Positions 1-11,791 of a stretch of DNA of 26,604 nucleotides are shown one piece after another; position 1 is the stretch's first letter; each line of letters opens with the position of its first letter. Source of the stretch: Guillardia theta CCMP2712. Taxonomy: Eukaryota > Cryptophyceae > Pyrenomonadales > Geminigeraceae. The notes under the pieces are model-generated. The model was not told where the DNA came from. It searched no databases and saw nothing but the letters and a program-made list of their open reading frames with translations. The position numbers and the translations under genes were made by a program. Location of the stretch: assembly GCF_000315625.1 (NCBI RefSeq), contig NW_005434621.1, positions 26,835-53,438 of the forward strand. Direction: 5' to 3'.

Positions 1-266
1 TCCAAAAACCCGCTTCCCTCCTGCATTTGAATCATCAGGATGGGAATGGAGAAGAGAAGGGAAGGGGGAGGAGAAACTGAGAGCAGAGGAGAAGGCGGAG
101 GAGAAGGACAGGGGAGAGCAAGAAGAAAGAGGAGAAGATGGATGAAAGAACAAGGGAGAAGGCAGAATAGAAGGCAGAGCGACAAGGCGAAAGTAAGGCA
201 GCAACCTGTTTTTCGCGTTTCTCTTCCACCATACTGTTATCCTGAGCGCTGACCTACCAAAGATCA
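1..266. other. purine-rich flank, no gene seen
   Basis: The stretch is dominated by GGA/GAA-type purine runs on the plus strand. Open frames exist on both strands but are simple-sequence translations, with no motif, splice sites or codon bias. It lies just downstream (3') of the minus-strand gene ending at 267 and may hold its 3' UTR. Confidence 0.4.
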
Positions 267-1653
267 TCAGCGAACGCTCTGATCCTCCGCTCCGCTCCCA
301 TTGGCTCTCCTCCTCTTTGCTCCTCTCCGCTCGGCCCCTTCCCCCTCCCTTCTCTCTCTCTTCTCCACCTCGGTCTGCTTGGCTCGCTTCTCCCGCTTGC
401 TCGCCCTCTCCTTGTACCTCCGCTCTTCCCTGTTTGCTCCCTGCACCTCCACCTGCACGCCAGCGTGAGGACGATACAGAGAAGCAGGAGGAGAGGAACC
501 CTCCGCTCTTCGAGGCGAGCCATGATCCTCTGCAGGTTTTCCTTCCTCGTTTGCTCTTCGGAAATGTAGAAGAAAGCGCAGCTGGTACGAAAGGAGGAAA
601 AGGGGGAAAGACGGAGGGAAAGGATGGGGGAGGAGGGGGGGAGGAGGGGGAGGAGCAGGCGGATAGGAGAGAAGTAATGGAGTAGGAGAAGAAAGATGGA
701 GAGAAAGAGGAGGAGGAGGAGGAGGAGGATGGTAGAGATGCACAGAAGAAGAGAAACGAGGAGCGAGACAAACCCGTGGAGAGAGGAGGGAATCGATCAA
801 GGAACGGAAGAAGGAGGAAGAAGATAGGATCGGATAAGTTCGCAAGGACTCAGTTTCAACCCTTCCACTGCAAGTCTCACAGTACCTGAAGGCGACGATG
901 GCGGAGAGAGCTGCTGTGACCTGAGCGCTAAGGAGACAACTTCACGACAACATAGCGCACGTGGCTTCCGAAGAGTCCAGCATGGTCTCATCTCTCCACT
1001 CATTGCTTTACCCTCCTTGGCTAAGTCCTTCCTCCTTGTTCCTCCTTCTTACTCTTCCTATCGCTCTTCCTCCTCCTCCTCCTCCACCACCACCTCCTCC
1101 TCCCCCTCCCCCTCGCTCCTCCTCCTCCTCGCTCCTCCTCCTCGCTCCTCCATCCATCCATCCCTCCCTTCTTTCCCATTCTAATCCTCTACCTCTCCAT
1201 CAGCACACCTGTACAGGATCGGGATGTTATCCGCAAGGTCCTTGAGTGCCTTCACTTGCAGCTGTTCCGAGGAGAGGAGGAGGACGGGAGCGGCTGCTGC
1301 TGCTCCTCCGATGACGGTGTAGAGCTGCAGCCTGACGGGTCTGGCAGGGCGATATGAGGGAGTAGAGCGGGGAATCAGCCCGTTGCTACCTCAGTGGGGT
1401 AGCCTTCCTCTCCGCTTCAATCACTGCCTCTGGAATCTCCTCCCCCGAAGCTGACATCATCCGTACCTTGACCCTCCCCGTCACTCGCTCAATGCAACTG
1501 CAGCAGCGACCACGGAGTGGCTGACCTGCATGGTGCGACCTGTCCGGATGCGACCCAGTGGAGTGCCCAGGGATGGCAGCGAGTGGAAGGAGGAGACGGC
1601 ACAGACGCAGCTGAGGAAAACAACCTGCTCGAGTGCTAGTCCTTCAGCGGCAA
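267..1653 (-). CDS. unidentified membrane/coiled-coil protein, multi-exon, 5' end unresolved
   Basis: I do not recognise the family. Minus-strand exons with matching splice sites and phases are 1526-1653, 1390-1466, 1209-1340, 886-920, 500-581 and 267-452. The link between 1209 and 920 is off phase, so one small exon is missing there. The 1209-1340 exon contains LADNIPILYR. Exon 886-920 read in its best frame gives a hydrophobic stretch (VTAALSAIVAF) that continues into SCAFFYIS, a likely membrane helix. A strongly basic/acidic coiled coil follows (ENLQRIMARLEERR, then REERRYKERASKREKRAK) up to a TGA at 267-269. The 47-nt intron 453-499 joins the last two exons in phase. A possible first exon lies near 1919-1939, where a short ATG frame meets a GTGAGA donor, but I could not link it in phase. 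High third-position GC supports coding. Function is unknown. Confidence 0.45.
1000..1200. repeat. (TCC)n/(CCA) pyrimidine tract inside an intron
   Basis: A run of CTCCTCCT, CCACCACC and CATCCATC type simple sequence lies between two exons of the minus-strand gene (209-1340 side and 886-920 side). On the coding strand it is a purine-rich intron like those of the hydrolase gene. Short proline/serine-rich frames across it are translation noise. Confidence 0.55.
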
Positions 1654-1935
1654 CTGGCGCCCTGCTCATCCCCAGCCCCCTCTCCCGCATGCTCATCTAC
1701 CCACACACGCCGCTCTCCTCCCTTCCCTGCTCACCATGCCTACTCCCCCCTCCTACGTGTTCCTGCACTAATTGTGGCTTCACCTTTGAACCTTTCCTCT
1801 TCCTCCTCTATCCCATCCTCTGTCCCATCCTCTGTCCCTCCTCTTCCAAGGCCCCTTATCTTCCTCCTCCCTCCCCCTTCGTCTCGTCCTCTCCCTTCTC
1901 CGCCGTTGTTCCTCTCACCGCGACTTGGATCCTCG
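1654..1935. other. pyrimidine-rich stretch, probable intron or leader of the 267-1653 gene
   Basis: The plus strand is mostly CCTCTTCC-type sequence. Serine/proline-rich frames here are simple-sequence artefacts. On the minus strand this could be the first intron of the gene ending at 267, since a short ATG frame with a GTGAGA donor sits just beyond it. No exon in it could be linked in phase. Confidence 0.3.
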
Positions 1936-2230
1936 CCATGCCGTAGGGAGGCCGAAGGCGTCGTTCTGGACTGCAAGGGTACGGGGATATGGGAGTTTTA
2001 TTAGAGCCCGACTCGATAAATACGTGTACTAGAGCCCACTACTCATCACTCAGCTTCCCCTGTAGTGATCCGGTCACGAAAGCAGGTCACGAAGTGTCCG
2101 AATCTACCCCTCATCCCCGCATGGCCCGGGCCTCCGGCGGTCCGGCCAGTCCGGCAGTCATCAACTGCCGGTCGGCCCCGTCGATGACCAGGGGAGGGGC
2201 GGGGGGCCAGAATGGGGGGCCGAGAGTTGG
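1936..2230. repeat. GC-rich repeat-like element
   Basis: This tract is rich in CCGG, GGCCC and GGTCA words and differs sharply from the AT-richer DNA after 2230. It resembles in style the tracts at 7070-7700, 14820-15010 and 19570-20300. No coding signature fits. It may be a degraded dispersed repeat. The relationship is judged by eye from shared short words, not by alignment. Confidence 0.35.
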
Positions 2231-2743
2231 AATTTTAAAATGGTTTTAATATGTCCTCGGAATCACTTCTTTTCGTCCTGTTTTGAAACCATTAGTTCCA
2301 TATGACTTCTTTTCAACAATTGGTAAGCTGAAAAGGATTGCTTTCGTCCGTCGGTTTCCATAGATAAGCCTTAGGAGGTCAGAGGAACCACCTATCTGTC
2401 ATAGTAGAAGTCATTCTGCTATGACCCACGGCCTAGCAATCCCTGACTGCCAATTTCGCTTACCGCCTAGGAGGTTTGGCAGGCGCATCATGAACTTGTA
2501 AAATTTTGGTGGCACTTTTGAGCACCCGGTGAAAAAACTTCGTGTCAGCAGTAGTCGGAAGGAGAGGGAGAAGACGAGAGGAGCTAGAAACGACGAGGGA
2601 GGGAGTGAAGGAAACAAGGAAGAACGAACACAGGGGACAGCGTACTTGTTCGCACACTTTCTGCAAGGAGGAACGTTGCTCCGAAGACTAGTTGGACGAG
2701 GAAGAAGAAAACGCCGAGAACGAAGCCGTGAACACATAACAGA
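2231..2743. other. intergenic, no gene recognised
   Basis: This is mixed-composition DNA. A plus-strand frame from about 2529 and two minus-strand frames at 2411-2749 overlap one another and lack recognisable motifs. It may hold upstream sequence of the small frame at 2744. Confidence 0.3.
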
Positions 2744-3049
2744 ATGCAAGTTTGTGACTACCTGCCAGCCATCGATGCTTGCTCGTGTCCCAAGAAGCCA
2801 GACACTGGAAATCAGACGTCGCGGTCAGATGTCCGAGACATCAAGAAACAATTTGGAATAGAAAAAGAGAGGGACGAATCTGTCGTTGAAGCACAGCAGT
2901 ATTTCAAGTCCTGTATCTACAAGTGCATGCATAGCGACGAGTGCAAGTGCATGTCCTTGCCTCAGTCTGTTTATCACAAGGAACCCTCCAATGATATGCC
3001 ATTTAAATCTCTATCGACGCTCATTCTCACTAGGCTTCACAGCATATAA
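2744..3049 (+). CDS. possible small cysteine-containing protein (hypothetical)
   Basis: This is an intronless 101-residue ATG frame of mixed, non-repetitive composition, unlike most random frames in the window. It has Cys residues in its first 20 residues and a cluster in its second half (SCIYKCMHSDECKC). It ends in TAA and is followed about 120 nt later by AATAAA at 3167-3172, which could be its polyadenylation signal. There is no signal peptide, membrane segment or known domain. It could be one exon of a larger gene, or a chance frame. No function is assigned. Confidence 0.3.
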   Translation: MQVCDYLPAIDACSCPKKPDTGNQTSRSDVRDIKKQFGIEKERDESVVEAQQYFKSCIYKCMHSDECKCMSLPQSVYHKEPSNDMPFKSLSTLILTRLHSI

Positions 3050-3166
3050 GATGGGCTTCACTGCAGCCTCTCAGAGCTGAACCTTAGCAATATCATGATT
3101 CCACCTGACCTTTGATTATCACGTATTGCTTGCACTTGTATGCTTAGGATACATTCTCCTCTTGTA

Positions 3167-3172
3167 AATAAA
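3167..3172 (+). terminator. candidate polyadenylation signal AATAAA
   Basis: AATAAA overlaps a TGTAA word just upstream (3164-3168). It lies downstream of the small plus-strand frame ending at 3049, and past the 3' end of the minus-strand Kelch gene. The position is reasonable for the small gene, but a six-base word is weak evidence alone. Confidence 0.25.
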
Positions 3173-3342
3173 GAAGAAACGTATATGTTGGTTTTGCACA
3201 GTTCTATTCACAGGAAATGAATGAAAAAACAATAGGAATCTCACAAGATGTTACAACATGAACGAATGAAATGCTCTGCACGAATGAAAATAGTCGCTTC
3301 CAGGGATCCACTTTCCCTCAGCGCCTCCACCCTGAATTTGTG

Positions 3343-5223
3343 TCAAAGAGATTGCCATACTTCACCGCTAACCAATACCTCAATCGACTGCCTCGCGATA
3401 TCATCCCAACGATCCAACTCATAGTTGTACCTGTTGTGATAGGACAGACCTGTTAGCAAAGAGCTATGCAGATCGAGTATGTCAACGTTACCTTTCCATG
3501 GAGCATTTTGAACCTGATTGATCCGGCTTGCTCCCAATTACATGCAGGACTCCACCCAAAGCTACCAGAGCAAAGCTACCACGATCTCGATTGAGACTAG
3601 CCTAGTCTGGAATTCAGAACAGACAAAGAGAAATAGAGCAATAAATCAATCACCATGTTCTTCCAAGACCCTGATGACGGATTATAGCTTTCTACTGCCC
3701 CTGTTCGTTGCAACTGTGGTGCAGCTTTAGTTTCTAAAGTGTTGGAGGAAGGGATTTACCATTTCATCAAATCCACCAGCAAAGTATAATCTCCCAGAAA
3801 CAGAAACCAATTGCATGCACACTCTTGGCGATGGCATGAACGTCACTACGGTCCACTTGTCAATGGATTCATCGTAACTGCAAAGAACTCTAAGCAAGTC
3901 TGGAAACAATCAGAATTTTTCCACCGTTCTACGGAGTCCAAGACATTCTTGTTGTTGTCCAGGCCACCAGCCTGACGGAAACCATGCTCAAATCGAAAGA
4001 AGCAAGAAACCTTGAATGTACCACATAAATGCAACCATCTAGCACTGCAGCGGCAGCGAATGATCGTGCATGATTCTGTGGTGTTCACCAGCAATGGTCA
4101 GTGGTTCATAACTCAATCTAACAGACACATACAAGGTCAGCAACACGCTCCCATTTTCCTTGTTCAGTATTCAGGCGTTCAACACTGTAAACATTCGAGT
4201 CAGTGACGAAGTGGGTTGGTGTCTTAATCTGCAAATCACCTGGATAGAGCGCCTCGCAAGTTGTCACCGCCAATAGCGTAAATTTTCGAGTGCAGGACAG
4301 CAGCACAATGAGACGATCTACAACTAAAAATCAAAACCAGCTTTATCATTCAGCTGAAAATGCCTGGGAGAGGTCATCTCAGGTGCAGATTTCCAACCGC
4401 TGTGTCCATCGTAACATTCCACACTCCTGTCGAATTTCACAATTGTCAGCAGTCAAGTGAGGCTGTACGTCTATTACTTCGTCACCTTAGCCGTTCAAAA
4501 GCCCCCTGCATACCACCCATAATGTACAACTTGGATTGCAGCTCTGCGGCAACCTTTCGGAGAACAAGTATCACCCACGATTCCGAAAGTTAGAACTTTT
4601 TCATTCGCACCGCGAAAAAACGAGGATGCTGAAGTTCAGGAACCTCTCTCCAGATTCTCTGATCGACCTCGAATCTGTAGACCTAACACAAAAAGTCAGA
4701 GCAAGTATGCAATGGGTTGTTCATGTGTTGTTCGAATCAGTTTGTGGACTTACAGTGCAAAGTGCTTGCAAACGTTTGCAACAGCCGCCAATTGCATAAA
4801 TTCCCCGAAGGTTTATGTAGTCAGTGTGAGCCTTCTTGTACAAAGATTTCCATTCCAATGTGGAGTCTTGGTTGCTCATGTCCCACACAGAAAGATGCTG
4901 ACAAACAAAAGCGCATGAACGTGTCAGAGCAGTTTTCCAAACTTTCGAATTTTGGTACTCACAGGTGGGAAATCCCGAAACGCCAATCTCCTCCAAAGGT
5001 GTTCTGAATTGCTGATCGCATAGATCATTCGACATGTGCTCATAACCTTGCCAATCTCTTCCGCTGGTAGGTAGATAAGAATCTCGTGAAGAATGTCGGA
5101 GAGATTCAGAATCATGTTCTCATCGAAATTGTTTTTGATCTCTACGGACTGGCTTTTGCAGAACCTGTGCACATGCCCAGGGTTCTGCATGCTGCAACAA
5201 GGTTGGGCCACGGGACTCAGCAT
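3343..5223 (-). CDS. F-box/Kelch-repeat protein, 13 exons, complete
   Basis: Predicted substrate adaptor of an SCF-type ubiquitin ligase: the F-box would bind SKP1 and the Kelch propeller would bind the target. Exons on the minus strand: 4963-5223, 4754-4897, 4611-4682, 4486-4553, 4364-4426, 4240-4317, 4133-4184, 4025-4075, 3925-3971, 3760-3877, 3654-3713, 3492-3601, 3343-3430. They sum to 1212 nt, i.e. 403 residues plus a stop, in phase throughout. The F-box is at about residues 39-84 (LSDILHEILIYLP ... LWRRLAFRDFP). Six Kelch strands follow: GIYAIGG, LYIMGG, KIYAIGGD, CIYAGGLD, RLYFAGGFD and the weaker VLHVIGS, several with a downstream Tyr/Trp pair (YDESIDKW, YNPSSGSW, YNYELDRW). Introns are 46-71 nt. 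Intron 5 (4318-4363) needs a GC donor. The first in-frame ATG of exon 1 was chosen as start. The substrate is unknown. Confidence 0.85.
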
Positions 5224-5259
5224 GCTCTTGCTCTCAATGCCGCCAATGCAGCGCTCATG

Positions 5260-6330
5260 TACATTGCGTCAGTCCCTGCAGGGATGGGATGTAACCAGTT
5301 AGTTGAGGAGCGGGATGGAGGGGTACTCAACAATGCCAGGCGGGTAACCCAAACCCTGTTCACTTAGTAGGGTAGGGTACTGATGAAAGGGGACAATATG
5401 GTCTTGGGGTACCCAGGGAATGGGTAGGGGTTAGCAATGGAGGGGTATGTTTTGAGCATGGGCCCCCAACGGGCAGTGCGAGTACTGTCCGAGTTTGCTA
5501 TGAGTGGGGGTGGTCGGTCCCATCGACACGGCCATGCACTGGAGGCTAATAAGAAATGGTTCAGTCATTGAGAGGAGGGTGGGGGTGGTTACGTTAGAGT
5601 GTGGTAGGGGTAAGGGTCCAGATAGTGGTGGAAGTGATGGGAGCCTTTCTCGACATAGCAACTAGGGGGTAGGGGTGGGGGTTGGGGTGGTCATCCAAAG
5701 GGTGCGGTTTCTTATCGAGACAAGACAATCGACAATCCGCCTTTTAGATTGAATACCCCACCCCCTTCCATGGAACACACCCCACCCTCTGAGCAATGAA
5801 ATACCCTCATATCAGTACAAAGTAGGTACCCTCACCCCCAATTCACAGACGTGGTCGCACCTACCCCCGTTGAGACTGCGTCTTACCGTGCGGCTGCCAT
5901 GGAGGTAACGTGATCATGACCTGCAGGGCACGGACCCTCACCCCCTTTTAGCCCTAGGATCTACCACCCTACCCATGGTAAGATAAGAGGTCTTCCTTGT
6001 GGGGATCAAAGCAGGAAAATTTCTCAATTGAGCTTCAAGTTCTGAAGGCTAAGCCCTCTCCTGCCTTCTCTGATTTCAGGAACCTCAAGATCGACCTTCA
6101 CCCGGGCCGGAGTCCCACTCCCCCTGCAGGGGACGAAACCCCAGGGGTCGGTTCGCATCTCAAAACTGCACAAATATTTGAAATTACGGAGTCATATTGA
6201 ATGTTACATTGTAATTTTCAATGGTGTATTGAAAACTGATTTTGGACAAGAACCCCTGGTTTCTACCTGGACCACCTACCCATCCCTCAAGTTTACCACG
6301 GTTCCTCAGGTGTAGGTACCACCCACCCTT
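5260..6330. repeat. G-rich then C-rich degenerate repeat block (intergenic)
   Basis: From about 5290 to 5700 the plus strand carries dense GGGGTAGGG/GGGGTGGG words. From about 5750 to 5970 the polarity flips to CCCCACCCC/ACCCTAC words, with scattered patches to 6330. No frame looks coding. Runs such as 5665-5690 (four G4-5 runs separated by 1-2 bases) fit the G-quadruplex consensus. The block lies upstream of the Kelch gene. A block with the same words occurs at 18180-19470. Confidence 0.6.
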
Positions 6331-7060
6331 CATGGCTATGAAATGAAGGGGTGCTCATGGATAAAGTAAAACACATTTATAACGACCCCCTTCATCAGTC
6401 CCCAAACCCTAAAAAAATTGTCCTCTACAATGCGCCTCTTGCGACGCAGAATGAGTGCGTGTGGAGGAGGGGAAGAGGGAGGGAGAGAGGATGGAAATTG
6501 ATTCGGAATGGGAAGAATGCAGGACGAAGATACGAGTACAATGAATAGCGCGAGGTATGCTGTAGAGAATGAAGAGAAATGTCGTGTGTCAGGAGTCATG
6601 TGGGGAACGGCATACCTTGTTGAGGTCCGAACCGAACAAGCAAAGGAATCGAATGGTAACCGTTGCCAGATAGAGTGTGTTAACGTGGAAAGGAGAGAGC
6701 TCTATGGGTGCTGGACGGAAGGTGACAGCTGACAGAGTCTAGCAGCGGAGCTGGGATACTAATTAATACAATGTAGAGGTCAATTCCAACACCCTTTGCT
6801 TAACACATAGAAGCATGATTTGCAGAAGATGGTCTATACCTGTCCCTTCTTCAGGACGCTCTCCACGCCTCCCCCCCCACGCCTCCCCCCCCACCCCCGA
6901 GAACTTTCTATGGAAGAGTATTTATCCTCGATTCTTGAATTGCGATGTATGTATGTTGCTGTTTGTTTGTGATACCCATGCCGAACCCTCAAAGCGTACA
7001 TGTTTAAATATTTCACAATAAATCTCCTAACGCTCTTCATTTCCATCGCTGTCATTGGTT
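6331..7060. other. intergenic, no gene recognised
   Basis: This is AT-richer unique-looking DNA. Short frames of up to 87 residues are present on both strands, without motifs or family resemblance. A C-rich patch at 6865-6900 is simple sequence. It separates the G-rich block from the GC-rich element upstream of the hydrolase gene. Confidence 0.35.
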
Positions 7061-7069
7061 TGAATCTCT

Positions 7070-7700
7070 TTGCTCTGGCTTCGTCAAACAGGCATGGCCT
7101 CAGTCGTCAGCCTCAAACCTGGCCGGTGGACTCGGAGTAGTGATGTGCTCGCAGTCGTACTTGCCCGGGTCATGTACCGTACGGTCCGATCACGCCGGTC
7201 TCAGTTACGGTGCTTCTCACTTGCTCGGCTCAAGTCTCGTCGCTGGCCCGAGTCTTGGAAACATCACATGAAGCCCTCAACCCTGACACACTGGCACGGC
7301 GGGGCATGCTGGAGCCGTGACTTCGGAGTGCCATGACCGTTCTAGTACGGCGAGAAGACCCAGACGGAGAAAAGACAGGGTGAACCAATTGTTATCCGTC
7401 CCACTGCCGCATTGTCCCAAACTTACTATGTGACTGATACCTTCCGAGGTTCACATCGCCATGATTGAACCGTTCACTCAACTGTGCGCAGCACTGGCAA
7501 TGATCTGTAGTGAAGGTATCAGTTAAGTTTGGGGGACAGCAGTCGGCAGGAATAGGTTTGGTTCTCGCTGTCTTATCTCTTCTCGCCGTTTGGCCTGTGC
7601 GACAGTCAGGGTCAAGCCTCCTCGACTCTCCTGATTGTCCTCGTACTGATTTTTAACTTAACTTTGAGTAAAGAGGCCGCTGATTGGCCCCGGATCATCG
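7070..7700. repeat. GC-rich repeat-like element with inverted copy near 19.8 kb
   Basis: A CpG-rich tract (about 7100-7330, many CGG/GTACGG words) is followed by an imperfect hairpin (7404-7553). A segment at about 7613-7680 recurs in reverse complement at about 19785-19895. The shared core includes CGTACTGATTTTT followed by ACTTAACTTTGAGTAAAGA. An 88-residue frame from 7070 has no recognisable domain. It may be a decayed transposable element or other dispersed repeat; no transposase is visible. Confidence 0.5.
7404..7553. repeat. imperfect inverted repeat (hairpin)
   Basis: The left arm contains CCCAAACTTA, an interruption of about 7 nt, and ACTGATACCTTC (7416-7444). The right arm at 7512-7533 reads GAAGGTATCAGT followed by TAAGTTTGGG, its reverse complement. 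Weaker pairing (CTGCCG ... CGGCAG) extends the arms to roughly 40 nt. The loop is about 67 nt. It could be terminal repeats of a tiny non-autonomous element. Confidence 0.6.
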
Positions 7701-7741
7701 GATGATTTCACTCAATTCCCAATCGGGCACATAACTTGGGC

Positions 7742-11787
<4,046 letters not shown>

Positions 11788-11791
11788 AAGT

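Noticed and set aside
1530-2004. Overlapping plus-strand Ser/Pro-rich frames
   Set aside because: They are simple-sequence translations; the exon evidence is on the minus strand.
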